Below, one piece after another: positions 1-10,167 of a stretch of 64,000 nucleotides of DNA. A model generated the notes under the pieces. It did no database searches. It saw only the letters and a list, made by a program, of their open reading frames with translations, and was not told the DNA's origin. The DNA is from a beta proteobacterium KB13. GTDB lineage: Bacteria > Pseudomonadota > Gammaproteobacteria > Burkholderiales > Methylophilaceae. Numbering within the stretch: the stretch's first letter is position 1; each line of letters opens with the position of its first letter. The stretch is taken from positions 64,390 to 128,389 of the forward strand of contig DS995299.1 of the NCBI GenBank assembly GCA_000156155.1. Reading direction: 5' to 3'. A program made the translations under genes and the position numbers.

Positions 1-697
<697 letters not shown>

Positions 698-755
698 TTA
701 TGAATACTTTTGTCCATGTATAATACTGCATTCTGAATATTATATCCTTATATTT

Positions 756-1043
756 ATGGCCCTAACAGACAAAGATATTAAAAAACTGAGTCATTTAGCA
801 AAAATTAATATTGATTCTAAAGATGAAGAAATTATCCTCTCCAAATTAGATGGAATTATTAAGCTCATTGATTCCATGCAGAAAGTTAACACCGATAACA
901 TTGACCCCATGTCACACGCCCTAGATATTACTCAGCCACTCAGAGAAGATGTGGTCACAGAAAAAAATCAAAAAAATGATTTCTTAGAGTTAGGCCCTGA
1001 ATCTAATGACGATTATTTTATAGTTCCTCGGGTAGTTGAGTAA
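756..1043 (+). CDS. gatC: Asp-tRNA(Asn)/Glu-tRNA(Gln) amidotransferase subunit C
   Basis: Small subunit (95 aa) of the GatCAB transamidase that converts Glu-tRNA(Gln) and Asp-tRNA(Asn) to the amidated forms; GatC clamps GatA to GatB. I start at the ATG at 756 ([19 protein letters not shown]), which matches the family N-terminus. The frame stays open upstream to 633, but that stretch runs into mreB and the promoter region and has no GatC character. The C-terminus has the typical PLREDVV and FIVPRVVE segments. A TATAAT hexamer at 719-724 is a candidate -10 box, though I see no good -35. First gene of gatC-gatA-gatB. Confidence 0.95.
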   Translation: MALTDKDIKKLSHLAKINIDSKDEEIILSKLDGIIKLIDSMQKVNTDNIDPMSHALDITQPLREDVVTEKNQKNDFLELGPESNDDYFIVPRVVE

Positions 1044-1047
1044 AGTT

Positions 1048-2502
1048 ATGAAGAATTTATCTTTAAAAGAATTAAATTTGGGGCTTTCAAGTAAAAAATT
1101 TTCAAGCGAGGAGCTGACCAGGTTTTTTTTGAATGAAATAAAAACATTTAATCCTAAAATAAATGCTTTTATTACCCTTGATGAAGAGAAAAGTCTTCAG
1201 CAAGCTCGCGATGCTGACAAGAGAATTAGTCAAGACAACATGAATGAATTGACGGGAATTCCAATTGCACAAAAAGATATTTTTTGTGCCAAGGGTTGGA
1301 AGACAACTTGTGGCTCCAAAATGCTTGATAATTTTTATTCACCTTATGACTCCAAAGTTATCGAGTTATTCAACCAAAGCGGCGCAGTCAATCTTGGCAA
1401 AACTAACATGGATGAATTTGCTATGGGATCGTCAAATGAAACATCTTACTATGGCAAGGTTAGGAATCCATGGAATTTAGATTATGTCCCAGGAGGAAGT
1501 TCTGGTGGAAGTGCAGCTGCTGTAGCTTCTGGTATGGCGCCGGCTGCAACAGCAACAGATACGGGTGGATCTATTCGACAGCCAGCATCTTTATGTGGCC
1601 TTACAGGTTTAAAACCGACCTACGGTTTAGTATCTCGTTTTGGCATGATTGCCTTTGCATCCAGTCTTGATCAAGCTGGCCCAATCGCAAAATCTGCTGA
1701 AGATTGTGCGTTAATGCTGAAGGTCATGGCAGCCCATGATACAAGAGACTCGACCTCAATCAAACAGAATATTCCTGATTATCTAAAAAGTCTTGATAAT
1801 CCAATTAAAGGCAAAACAATTGGACTACCAAAAGAGTTCTTTAATGATGATTTAAACCAGGAAGTGAAGATTGTATTAGAGCAAGTGATCGATTCCTATC
1901 AGAAAATGGGAGTTAACTTCAAGGAAATTTCACTATCCAATTCACATCTCTCAATACCTGTCTATTATGTGATAGCACCAGCAGAAGCCTCAAGTAACCT
2001 ATCCAGATATGACGGAGTGAAGTTTGGATACAGAGCGAAAGAGTTTAAAGATCTTGAAGAAATGTATTTAAAAACCAGAGAGCAGGGATTTGGAGAGGAA
2101 GTTAAGAGACGAATCTTAGTGGGCACCTATGTTCTTAGCGCTGGATATTACGATGCCTATTATTTAAAAGCACAAAAAATTAGAAGACTAATAGCTGATG
2201 ATTTTAAAAATGCCTTTAAAGAATGTGATTTAATTTTGGCTCCGTCCTGCCCGTCAACAGCTTTTAAAATTGGTGACAAAACAGAAGATCCTGTCTCAAT
2301 GTATATGCAGGATATGTACACAATTTCAACGAATCTAGCCGGACTTCCTGCGATTAGTTCTCCTGCAGGGTTTATAAACAAGATGCCTGTTGGTTTTCAG
2401 CTGATTGGAAACTATTTCGATGAGGCCACGATATTAAATTTTACCCATCAATATCAGCGGATAACTGATTGGCATCAAAAAACTCCAGAGGCTGCTGTAT
2501 GA
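1048..2502 (+). CDS. gatA: Asp-tRNA(Asn)/Glu-tRNA(Gln) amidotransferase subunit A
   Basis: Glutaminase/amidase subunit (484 aa) of GatCAB; it releases ammonia from glutamine and channels it to GatB. The amidase-signature Lys-Ser-Ser triad fits K76 (AQKDIFC), S151 ([10 protein letters not shown]) and S175 ([11 protein letters not shown]); the spacing of 75 and 24 residues equals that of the S. aureus enzyme. I choose the ATG at 1048. An in-frame TTG at 1036 lies inside gatC and would add only four residues. The gene starts 4 bases after the gatC stop and its TGA overlaps the gatB ATG, so the three genes are translationally coupled. Confidence 0.96.
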   Translation: MKNLSLKELNLGLSSKKFSSEELTRFFLNEIKTFNPKINAFITLDEEKSLQQARDADKRISQDNMNELTGIPIAQKDIFCAKGWKTTCGSKMLDNFYSPYDSKVIELFNQSGAVNLGKTNMDEFAMGSSNETSYYGKVRNPWNLDYVPGGSSGGSAAAVASGMAPAATATDTGGSIRQPASLCGLTGLKPTYGLVSRFGMIAFASSLDQAGPIAKSAEDCALMLKVMAAHDTRDSTSIKQNIPDYLKSLDNPIKGKTIGLPKEFFNDDLNQEVKIVLEQVIDSYQKMGVNFKEISLSNSHLSIPVYYVIAPAEASSNLSRYDGVKFGYRAKEFKDLEEMYLKTREQGFGEEVKRRILVGTYVLSAGYYDAYYLKAQKIRRLIADDFKNAFKECDLILAPSCPSTAFKIGDKTEDPVSMYMQDMYTISTNLAGLPAISSPAGFINKMPVGFQLIGNYFDEATILNFTHQYQRITDWHQKTPEAAV

Positions 2503-3926
2503 GCTGGGATATTGTAATAGGTATAGAAACTCACGTACAGTTAACCACCCAGACAAAAATCTTTTCTGGTGCCCCCACTTCTTTTGGCATGCCAGCCAAT
2601 GAAAATGCCTGTTTAGTCAGCCTTGCCTATCCTGGAACTCTTCCGGTGCTAAATAAAGAAGCTGTCAAAAAAGCCATTAAGTTTGGTTTAGCGGTAAATG
2701 CTGACATTGCTGAGCATTCTGTATTTGCTAGAAAAAATTATTTTTATCCTGACCTGCCTAAAGGTTACCAAATTAGTCAATTTGAATTACCTGTCGTGAA
2801 CAATGGTTTTTTAACAATTGGTGATAATAAAAAAATTAGAATCCTGCGCGCTCATCTTGAAGAAGATGCCGGTAAGTCTGTCCATGGAATCTTAAATAAT
2901 CAAACAGGTATCGATTTAAATCGTGCAGGGACTCCCTTGCTTGAAATTGTGACAGAGCCTGATATGAACTCCGCTCAAGAAGCAATTGCATATGCAAAAA
3001 AATTACACAATCTGGTCCAATGGATCGGAGTTTGCGATGGAAATATGCAAGAGGGTAGTTTTCGATGTGACGTCAATGTCTCTGTTAAGCCGAGTGGTTC
3101 TGACAAGCTTGGCACTCGAAGGGAAATTAAAAATTTAAATTCATTTAGAAATATGGAGCAAGCAATCAATTTCGAAGTGAATTGGCAAATTGAACAGCTT
3201 GAGGATGGAAATGAAATAGTTCAATCCACAGTTTTATTTAATCCTGATAACGGTGAAACGAGAGCTATGAGATCTAAGGAAGAGGCTAATGACTATCGTT
3301 ACTTCCCAGACCCAGATTTGCTTCCTCTAAAAATCACTCAAGAAGATATTGATGATATTAGGTTGACTTTGGGTCAGCTTCCTGAGGAGTCAATTAAAAA
3401 ATTGGTAGAGGATTTTAAATTGAATGATGCAGATGCTTCAATAATCACTACCAATAAGCAAACTTATGAATTCTTTCAATCATTGATTTCTGAAGGACTA
3501 GATCCAAAAATTACAGCGAATTGGATTGTGGTAAATTTATTTGCAAAATTAAATGATAATGAATTAAGTATTAACCAATCCCCAATCAATAAAGATCAGT
3601 TTGTATTGCTTATTCGTCGAATAATGGACAAGACTATTTCAAATAATGCGGCGAAGAAAATTTTTGATCTGCTTTGGGATGATCCAAAAGTAGATGTTGA
3701 TCAATCTATTGAGTCACTCGGCCTTAAACAAGTCAGTGACGCATCAGCGATTCTTCCTTTGGTTCAGGAGGTTATTGCACATAATCAAGCCATGGTAGAA
3801 CAATTTAAATCTGGTAAAGACAAAGCCTTTAATGCGCTTGTTGGCCAGGTTATGAAATTATCTAAAGGGAAGGCCAACCCAGGTCAGGTTAGTGAACTCC
3901 TAAAGGGCGAGCTGGATAAAGTTTAG
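2499..3926 (+). CDS. gatB: Asp-tRNA(Asn)/Glu-tRNA(Gln) amidotransferase subunit B
   Basis: Kinase and amidotransferase subunit (475 aa) that activates the misacylated tRNA. N-terminal [20 protein letters not shown], then [28 protein letters not shown]-like text (here [14 protein letters not shown]) and the tail [19 protein letters not shown] with the YqeY-like C-terminal domain are diagnostic. The start is the ATG at 2499, which forms an ATGA overlap with gatA; an in-frame TTG at 2469 lies inside gatA. The 3' end interlocks with pyrE on the other strand: the two stop codons share bases 3923-3926. Confidence 0.96.
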   Translation: MSWDIVIGIETHVQLTTQTKIFSGAPTSFGMPANENACLVSLAYPGTLPVLNKEAVKKAIKFGLAVNADIAEHSVFARKNYFYPDLPKGYQISQFELPVVNNGFLTIGDNKKIRILRAHLEEDAGKSVHGILNNQTGIDLNRAGTPLLEIVTEPDMNSAQEAIAYAKKLHNLVQWIGVCDGNMQEGSFRCDVNVSVKPSGSDKLGTRREIKNLNSFRNMEQAINFEVNWQIEQLEDGNEIVQSTVLFNPDNGETRAMRSKEEANDYRYFPDPDLLPLKITQEDIDDIRLTLGQLPEESIKKLVEDFKLNDADASIITTNKQTYEFFQSLISEGLDPKITANWIVVNLFAKLNDNELSINQSPINKDQFVLLIRRIMDKTISNNAAKKIFDLLWDDPKVDVDQSIESLGLKQVSDASAILPLVQEVIAHNQAMVEQFKSGKDKAFNALVGQVMKLSKGKANPGQVSELLKGELDKV

Positions 3927-4555
3927 GCTCCATAAACACTTCGGTAATTTTCAATTTTTTCTAAGTATTGATTCAATTCCTTATTTTTCTTGATGAAATT
4001 TATAACATCATCTAGATTTATCAAAGAAAAAACATCAATATTGAAATCATTTTTAACTTCTTGTATGGCACTTTCATGACCTTGACCTTTTTCTTGGCGG
4101 TCAATAGCCACGATAATTGCTTTTGGATTCCCCCCGTGTGCTTTAATAATATTTATTGATTCACGAATAGCTGTTCCTGCCGAAATAACATCATCAATGA
4201 TGACCACATCGCCTTGAATAGGATGTCCAACAATTTGACCTCCCTCACCATGATCTTTTACTTCTTTTCTATTAAAAGCAAAGTTTATCTTTGCATCTCC
4301 AAACGCTATTGCTGTTGCACTGACTATCGATATTCCTTTGTATGCCGGACCGAACAATAAATCAAAAGTAATATTGTTTTTTTCAATGAGATCCCTATAA
4401 AACTCTCCTAATTCTTTCAAATCCTTACCGTTATTGATAAGGCCTAAATTAAAGAAATAAGGAGAAATTCTTCCTGCTTTGGTTTTAAATTCTCCGAATT
4501 TAAGTATCTGATTTGAAATGGTAAAATTGATAAATTGTTCAGAAAGTGTATTCAT
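3923..4555 (-). CDS. pyrE: Orotate phosphoribosyltransferase
   Basis: Makes orotidine 5'-monophosphate from orotate and PRPP in pyrimidine synthesis. 210 aa, normal for the family. The PRPP-binding signature is VVIIDDVISAGTAIRES (acidic pair about residues 121-122). The catalytic-loop region contains FNRKEVKDHGEGG, and LFGPAYKGI is also conserved. It is convergent with gatB (interlocked stops) and divergent from the exonuclease III gene, with only two bases between the two ATGs. Its promoter must therefore lie inside the neighbouring coding region or overlap it. Confidence 0.95.
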   Translation of the reverse strand: MNTLSEQFINFTISNQILKFGEFKTKAGRISPYFFNLGLINNGKDLKELGEFYRDLIEKNNITFDLLFGPAYKGISIVSATAIAFGDAKINFAFNRKEVKDHGEGGQIVGHPIQGDVVIIDDVISAGTAIRESINIIKAHGGNPKAIIVAIDRQEKGQGHESAIQEVKNDFNIDVFSLINLDDVINFIKKNKELNQYLEKIENYRSVYGA

Positions 4556-4557
4556 AT

Positions 4558-5337
4558 ATGAGAGTTATAACAGTTAATTTAAATGGTATCAGATCTGCTT
4601 TAAGAAAGGGATTTTTTGAATGGATGCGAATACAGGATGCTGATTTTATTTGCATTCAAGAACTTAAGGCTCAAGAGAAAGATATGACCGAAGAAATGCT
4701 TAATATTAATGGGTATGCTGGGTATTTTTCATATGCTGAGAAGCCTGGATATAGTGGTGTAGGTATATATACAAAAATAAAACCAAAAAAAATAATTTCC
4801 AAATTAAATTTTGACACTATTGATGATGAAGGACGGTATATTGAATTAATTTATGATGATGTATCGATAATTTCTTCATATTTTCCATCCGGTTCAAGTG
4901 GCGATATTCGCCAGGAAATAAAATTTAATTTTCTTAAATTCATGACCGAATTATTAAATTTGAAAACCCAAAAAAAAGAAAAAATTATTCTGTGTGGTGA
5001 TTTAAACATTGCCCACAAAGAGATCGATTTAAAAAATCATAAAGGGAATAAAAAGAATTCCGGATTTTTGCCTGAAGAAAGGGCATGGATAACTAATTTA
5101 ATAGAGGAAATAGGTTGGAAAGATACCTATCGAAATATTTATCCGAATGAAGAAGAGTTGGCTTATACATGGTGGAGCAACAGGGGTCAGGCCTGGGCAA
5201 ATAATGTTGGATGGAGGATTGATTATCAAATGACGTCACCTAGCCTTACCTTTCAAATAAAAGATGCTGTTGTTTACAAGGAGGAGCGATTTAGTGATCA
5301 TTCCCCATTGATAGTTGATTATGATTTTAATTTATAA
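4558..5337 (+). CDS. xth: Exodeoxyribonuclease III (AP endonuclease)
   Basis: Mg-dependent AP endonuclease / 3'-5' exonuclease of base-excision repair, 259 aa. The EEP-fold motifs are in order: RVITVNLNGIRSA, CIQELKAQ (metal-binding Glu), LCGDLNIAHKEIDL (Asp/Asn), TWWSNRGQAWANNVGWRIDY and the final SDHSPLIVDY with the catalytic Asp-His pair. The start is taken at the ATG at 4558; an in-frame GTG at 4546 would run into pyrE. The last 19 bases overlap the 3' end of the convergent ampG-like gene. Whether it is closer to XthA or ExoA cannot be settled by eye. Confidence 0.93.
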   Translation: MRVITVNLNGIRSALRKGFFEWMRIQDADFICIQELKAQEKDMTEEMLNINGYAGYFSYAEKPGYSGVGIYTKIKPKKIISKLNFDTIDDEGRYIELIYDDVSIISSYFPSGSSGDIRQEIKFNFLKFMTELLNLKTQKKEKIILCGDLNIAHKEIDLKNHKGNKKNSGFLPEERAWITNLIEEIGWKDTYRNIYPNEEELAYTWWSNRGQAWANNVGWRIDYQMTSPSLTFQIKDAVVYKEERFSDHSPLIVDYDFNL

Positions 5338-6545
5338 GGAGCAACTTTCAGAAGTAATAACATTCCAGGGATGGCCAGCATAAAACATAAATAAAAGAAA
5401 TTTGTCCACCCTAGTGATTCCACTATAAAGCCTGTTGAAGCATTGGTGATGGATCTTGGGATAGACGCAAGGCTTGTGAACATAGCAAATTGAGTCGCCG
5501 TGTATCTAGGATCAGTCTGTTTAGATATAAAAGCAATTAATGCTGTTGTACCTAAACCCATTGCAAAAGATTCTAAACCGACTGTGATTCCTAATAAAAT
5601 AAGGTTATGTCCGACCATTGATAAGACAATGAATGGAATGATTGTAACCAGCTGGAGAAAACCAAAAATCCAAAGAGCCTTATTAATACCAATTTTGATC
5701 ATCCAAATCCCACCAAGAAAGCCCCCAATCACACTTGCCCACAGCCCTGCATTTTTCGCAATAATTCCTATCTCAGTCATCGAAAAATTGAGATCAATGT
5801 AAAATGGTGTAACTAATGCTGTCGCCATACTATCACCCAGCTTGTATAGGAATATGAATAATAAAATATACAAAGCATTTTCCCTGCCATTCTTTTTGAA
5901 AAAAGAGATAAAAGGTTGAATCACAGAATCTTTAAAATTTTTTGGTTGAATATATTGTGTGTCAGGTTCTTTGACTGCTAAGGTCATACCAATTCCAACA
6001 AACATAAATAGGGATGTAATTAGGAAAACATTTTGCCATGAGATCATATCCGCAAGAATAAGTGACAGAGATCCTGGGATTAAACTAGAAATTTTATAAG
6101 CATTCACATGAATTGCATTTCCTATACCGAGTTCAGCATCATCCAGAATTTCTCTTCTGTAAGCATCAATAACGACATCATGACTCGCGCTAAAGATTGC
6201 AATTAAAAATGAAATTAAAGCGATTGTTTTTAAATCTATCGCTGCATTGAAAAAACCAAGTGATGCTATCGATAAAAGTAATAAAATTTGGAAAACAATT
6301 AGCCACCCCCGCCGTCGCCCCATTAAAATTCTATATCGATCAAATATCGGAGCCCATATAAACTTCCAAGTAAAAGGTAGCTGAATTAGAGAAAATAATC
6401 CGATAACTTTTAAGTCAATATTTTCAATTCTTAACCAAGCGGGTATTAAGCTAATTAAGATAAAAAGCGGCAGGCCAGAAGAAAAACCTGTTAGGCAGCA
6501 TATGCCCATTTTTTTATTAAGAATAACTTTTAGGTATTTATTCAT
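5319..6545 (-). CDS. ampG: AmpG-family muropeptide transporter (MFS)
   Basis: Predicted inner-membrane MFS permease (408 aa) that imports anhydro-muropeptides for cell-wall recycling. About twelve hydrophobic segments are visible. The N-terminal half contains the AmpG-type string GLPLFILISLIPAWLR, then IGLFSLIQLPFTWKFIWAP and DRYRILMGRRRGWL. It is the last gene of the minus-strand run hemA-prfA-prmC-metX-metW, starting 3 bases after metW. It could also be annotated simply as an MFS transporter. The family call is good; the substrate is inferred from the family. Confidence 0.85.
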   Translation of the reverse strand: MNKYLKVILNKKMGICCLTGFSSGLPLFILISLIPAWLRIENIDLKVIGLFSLIQLPFTWKFIWAPIFDRYRILMGRRRGWLIVFQILLLLSIASLGFFNAAIDLKTIALISFLIAIFSASHDVVIDAYRREILDDAELGIGNAIHVNAYKISSLIPGSLSLILADMISWQNVFLITSLFMFVGIGMTLAVKEPDTQYIQPKNFKDSVIQPFISFFKKNGRENALYILLFIFLYKLGDSMATALVTPFYIDLNFSMTEIGIIAKNAGLWASVIGGFLGGIWMIKIGINKALWIFGFLQLVTIIPFIVLSMVGHNLILLGITVGLESFAMGLGTTALIAFISKQTDPRYTATQFAMFTSLASIPRSITNASTGFIVESLGWTNFFYLCFMLAIPGMLLLLKVAPYKLKS

Positions 6546-6548
6546 TGG

Positions 6549-7127
6549 CTATTTGCTTAATTTAAAAATACCAATTGACCCTCTTAAGTTAGAAAAATAT
6601 TTGATTGGTTGATTTTCAGAAAGAAATAACTGATCTTCAATAATTAAACGTTTTTTTTCGCATAAATCATAAAAGTCTTTCACTGTACACAAATGAATAT
6701 TTGGAGTGTTATACCACTCATGAGGTAAATCTGATGACTTTGGCATTTTGCCATTTATAATTTGCAATCTATTTTTCCAATAACCAAAATTAGGAAATGA
6801 AACAATGATATTTTTTGCAACTCTTTTCATTTCATCCATAATCTTTTCAATGTTGACCATGGCTTGTAGGGTCTGCGATAAGATAACCGTATCGAAAAAT
6901 TGATTATCAAAAACAGATAAGCCGTCCTCAAGATTCATTTGGATAATATTTATTTTATTTTTAATTCCTTTTTCAATATTTGCTGGAGTGATTTCGATGC
7001 CATAGCCAGTAGTCATTTTTTCTGCTTGTAAATATTTCAATAAAGCTCCATCGGCACAACCCAAATCTAATACTTTGCTATTAGGTTCTATCCACTCAGA
7101 AATTTTAATAAAATCAAGTCTATTCAT
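6549..7127 (-). CDS. metW: Methionine biosynthesis protein MetW
   Basis: SAM-dependent methyltransferase-fold protein (192 aa) that normally accompanies metX. Motif I is VLDLGCADGALLKYL. The family-typical segments GYGIEITPANI, VILSQTLQAMVNIEKIMDEM, SFPNFGYWKNRLQI, LPHEWYNTPNIHLCTVKDF and the C-terminal QPIKYFSNLRGS are all present. It lies 1 base downstream of metX and is surely cotranscribed. MetW is thought to assist the acyltransferase MetX; its exact activity is not obvious from sequence. Confidence 0.93.
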   Translation of the reverse strand: MNRLDFIKISEWIEPNSKVLDLGCADGALLKYLQAEKMTTGYGIEITPANIEKGIKNKINIIQMNLEDGLSVFDNQFFDTVILSQTLQAMVNIEKIMDEMKRVAKNIIVSFPNFGYWKNRLQIINGKMPKSSDLPHEWYNTPNIHLCTVKDFYDLCEKKRLIIEDQLFLSENQPIKYFSNLRGSIGIFKLSK

Positions 7128-7128
7128 A

Positions 7129-8241
7129 TTAGGACCTTAGATAGTTCCTCACCGTATTATGATAATGTTCACTTTCTAACAAGAATGCATCATGCCCTGT
7201 CTCAGCTTCTATCTCTGCGTATGTGACATTGATATTATTATCTAAGAGAGCTTTTACAATTTCTTTAGATCGTGATGGAGGAAATCTCCAATCACTTGAA
7301 AATGAAATAACCAAATATTTAGCTTTTATTTTTGCAAATACTTTTGATAATTTATTTTTGAAATTTTTTTCGAGATCAAAATAATCAAGTGCCTTAGTCA
7401 TTCGTAGATAGGTATTTGCATCGAAAGTCATTGCGAATTTATCACCCTGATAGTTTAAGTAGGATTCTATTTCATAATTTTGTTGAAAATTATAGTTATA
7501 TTTCCCTTGAATTAATTTTCTTCCAAATTTTTTATCCATAGAATCATTTGAAAGATAGGTGATATGACCAAGCATTCTAGCTATTCGAAGCCCCTTTTTT
7601 GGTTTTGTTTTTTCTTGATAAAAATTTCCCTTATAAAATTTATCATCTTGAAGAATGGCTTGTCTGGCAACCTCATTGAATGCAATATTCTGCGCGGTAA
7701 GACTAGGAGCTGCAGCAATACATAATATTTTTTCAACTGCATTAGGAAAGTCAATGGACCACTGCATAGCTTGCATTCCACCTAAACTTCCTCCAACAAT
7801 TGCATAAAGTTTTTCAATACCTAAACTATTAATTAATTTTTTTTGTGAGGCAACCCAATCCTTCACCGTTAAAATTGGAAATGAGGATCCCCATACTTTT
7901 TTTGTTTTTGGATTTATTGATTTTGCAGATGTAGAACCATCATTACCGCCAAGATTATTAATGCCAATAACAAAATATTTATTTGTGTCTATGGGCTTGG
8001 CTGGTCCAACCATGTTGTCCCACCACCCTGAATATTTATCATTTTTATGATATTTGCCTGCTATGTGGTGATTCCCTGATAGGGCATGAGGAATAAAGAT
8101 AGCATTTGTTTTGTTGTTATTTAATTTACCATAGGTTTCATAAATCAAATCAAATTCACTGAGCTTTTTGCCACAAACCAGTGCCAGCTCATCCTCACAA
8201 TGAAATATTTTTGACTCTACAATGCCAACCGATTTACCCAA
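7129..8241 (-). CDS. metX: Homoserine O-acyltransferase MetX
   Basis: Alpha/beta-hydrolase-fold transferase (370 aa) that activates homoserine for methionine synthesis. The substrate loop NLGGNDGSTSAKSINP, the nucleophile elbow VGGSLGGMQAMQWSI and the C-terminal ETGHDAFLLE segment holding the catalytic His are clear. Enzymes of this family use either acetyl-CoA or succinyl-CoA; many betaproteobacterial MetX proteins next to MetW are succinyltransferases, so the acyl donor is left open. It sits between prmC and metW with gaps of one base on each side. Confidence 0.93.
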   Translation of the reverse strand: MGKSVGIVESKIFHCEDELALVCGKKLSEFDLIYETYGKLNNNKTNAIFIPHALSGNHHIAGKYHKNDKYSGWWDNMVGPAKPIDTNKYFVIGINNLGGNDGSTSAKSINPKTKKVWGSSFPILTVKDWVASQKKLINSLGIEKLYAIVGGSLGGMQAMQWSIDFPNAVEKILCIAAAPSLTAQNIAFNEVARQAILQDDKFYKGNFYQEKTKPKKGLRIARMLGHITYLSNDSMDKKFGRKLIQGKYNYNFQQNYEIESYLNYQGDKFAMTFDANTYLRMTKALDYFDLEKNFKNKLSKVFAKIKAKYLVISFSSDWRFPPSRSKEIVKALLDNNINVTYAEIEAETGHDAFLLESEHYHNTVRNYLRS

Positions 8242-8242
8242 T

Positions 8243-9088
8243 TTAAGAAAATAACCCTTTAGTGATTCTGTAATGGCCTAATAAATCTTTATAAGATTTA
8301 ACTTGATTAAAATTATACCTATTAAAAATCTCTTGTACTTCATCTTTTTGATTATAACCATGTTCAATAATAATTAAGCCTTGTCTATTTAGATAGTGAA
8401 TACTATTTTTGATAATTTTATGAATATCAGCAAGCCCGTCATTTTTTGATACTAATGCGCGCTTCGGTTCAAAGTGAAGTTCATTTAAATGAGGATCTTT
8501 ATAAGAGATGTAGGGTGGATTAGAGATAATGAGATCAAATTTTATGTTCGGAATATTTTCAAACCAGTTGCTCAAATAAACTTTAGCCTGTATGTCAAAT
8601 TTTTGTAGATTTTTTTTAATACCATGAACGCATCGTTTCGAAATATCACTTAAATGAAGATTAATTTTGTTTTTTGTTTCTAATTTAACTGAAATGCCAA
8701 TTGATCCACTGCCAGCACCCAAATCTAAAAGCTCGACATTATCATTTAAGATATTTTTTTCTTTCAATATATCAATGATTAATTCTGTCTCAGGTCTGGG
8801 AATTAACATCGATGAGTTAATATAAAAAGATCGCCCATAGAAACTCCATTCTTTAAAAATGTAGGCGAGGGGTTTTCCTGATGCCCTGACACTGACAAAT
8901 TTTTTAATTTTTTCATATTGAGCTTTGCTTATTGTTTTTTTTAAAAGCAATTGAGAGTTATCTATTTTTAGGACAAACAGTAAAATTTGATTTACTTCTA
9001 AAGATATTTCTCTAGATGAAATTTTTAAATTATCCGATAATAATTTTGTACATTCATGTTTTAATTGACTAAGACTAATTGAAGTCAT
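8243..9088 (-). CDS. prmC: Peptide chain release factor N5-glutamine methyltransferase
   Basis: Methylates the glutamine of the GGQ motif in release factors RF1 and RF2. 281 aa. Motif I of the methyltransferase is LLDLGAGSGSIGIS and the catalytic NPPY tetrapeptide sits in LIISNPPYISYKD. The N-terminal helical release-factor-binding domain ends in the conserved ASGKPLAYIFKEWSFYGRSF. The ATG overlaps the prfA stop by one base (TAATG), coupling the enzyme to its substrate gene. Confidence 0.95.
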   Translation of the reverse strand: MTSISLSQLKHECTKLLSDNLKISSREISLEVNQILLFVLKIDNSQLLLKKTISKAQYEKIKKFVSVRASGKPLAYIFKEWSFYGRSFYINSSMLIPRPETELIIDILKEKNILNDNVELLDLGAGSGSIGISVKLETKNKINLHLSDISKRCVHGIKKNLQKFDIQAKVYLSNWFENIPNIKFDLIISNPPYISYKDPHLNELHFEPKRALVSKNDGLADIHKIIKNSIHYLNRQGLIIIEHGYNQKDEVQEIFNRYNFNQVKSYKDLLGHYRITKGLFS

Positions 9089-10164
9089 TACTCATTTTCT
9101 TCAGCCAGAAGTGATGCTTGGTGCTCAAGAGAGAGAGCATTAATCATTTCTTCAAGATCACCGTCCATAATAAAATCTATCTTATAGAGAGTTAAATTAA
9201 TACGATGATCAGTAATTCTTCCTTGAGGAAAATTGTATGTTCTTATTCTTTCACTTCTATCCCCGCTACCGATCAAACTTTTTCTTTCACTGGCACGTTG
9301 GGATTGCTGAGCTTGAATTTGATTGTCTTTTATTTTTGCTGCAAGAATACTCATCGCTTGAGCTTTATTTCTGTGTTGTGAGCGATCATCCTGACATTCA
9401 ACTACAATTCCAGTTGGCTCGTGAGTAATTCTAACTGCAGAATCAGTTTTGTTAATATGTTGTCCACCGGCGCCAGATGCACGATATGTGTCTATTCTGA
9501 TATCTGCAGGATTGATATCTACATCTTCAATTTCATCTGCCTCAGGCAATACAGCAACAGTGCATGCAGAAGTATGAATTCTTCCTTGTGTTTCTGTGTC
9601 AGGAACACGTTGCACACGATGCCCACCAGATTCAAATTTTAGCTTTGAGTAAGCTCCGTCACCGTTAATCTTTGCAATAATTTCTTTGTAACCTCCAAGC
9701 CCACTTTCATTTGATGAAATAACTTCAACATTCCAATTATTTCTTTCCGCATAACGCGTGTACATTCGGTAAAGATCCGCAGCAAATAAAGCAGATTCAT
9801 CACCGCCAGTACCAGCCCTGATTTCTAGGAAAATATTTTTATCATCATTAGGGTCTTTAGGTATCAAAAGTGTTTGTAATTTTGATTCAAAATTTATGAT
9901 TTCATCTTTACTGTTATCAATTTCTTCTTGAGCAAATTCTTTCATCTCAGGGTCGGATAACATTTCTTTTGCTTCTTCAATATTTTTGACGAGTTTTTTA
10001 TATCCCGAATAAGTTTCGATAATAGGTGTTAGGTCAGCATGTTCTTTTGATATTTTTTTGAATAGATCTAAATCAGAAGTGATTCCTTCCGAGCTCAATT
10101 TATTATTTAATTCTTCATATTTTAGGATTAAATTTTCTAATTTATTCTTCATGGAGTCTTTCAT
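9088..10164 (-). CDS. prfA: Peptide chain release factor 1
   Basis: Terminates translation at UAA and UAG. 358 aa. The peptidyl-hydrolysis motif GGQ lies in [19 protein letters not shown]. The RF1-type recognition tripeptide PxT appears as PDT in [14 protein letters not shown], which excludes RF2 (SPF). The last helix region includes [17 protein letters not shown] keep the first ATG at 10164 because [12 protein letters not shown] aligns with the family N-terminus. It sits 3 bases after hemA and one base overlaps prmC. Confidence 0.96.
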   Translation of the reverse strand: MKDSMKNKLENLILKYEELNNKLSSEGITSDLDLFKKISKEHADLTPIIETYSGYKKLVKNIEEAKEMLSDPEMKEFAQEEIDNSKDEIINFESKLQTLLIPKDPNDDKNIFLEIRAGTGGDESALFAADLYRMYTRYAERNNWNVEVISSNESGLGGYKEIIAKINGDGAYSKLKFESGGHRVQRVPDTETQGRIHTSACTVAVLPEADEIEDVDINPADIRIDTYRASGAGGQHINKTDSAVRITHEPTGIVVECQDDRSQHRNKAQAMSILAAKIKDNQIQAQQSQRASERKSLIGSGDRSERIRTYNFPQGRITDHRINLTLYKIDFIMDGDLEEMINALSLEHQASLLAEENE

Positions 10165-10167
10165 TAC

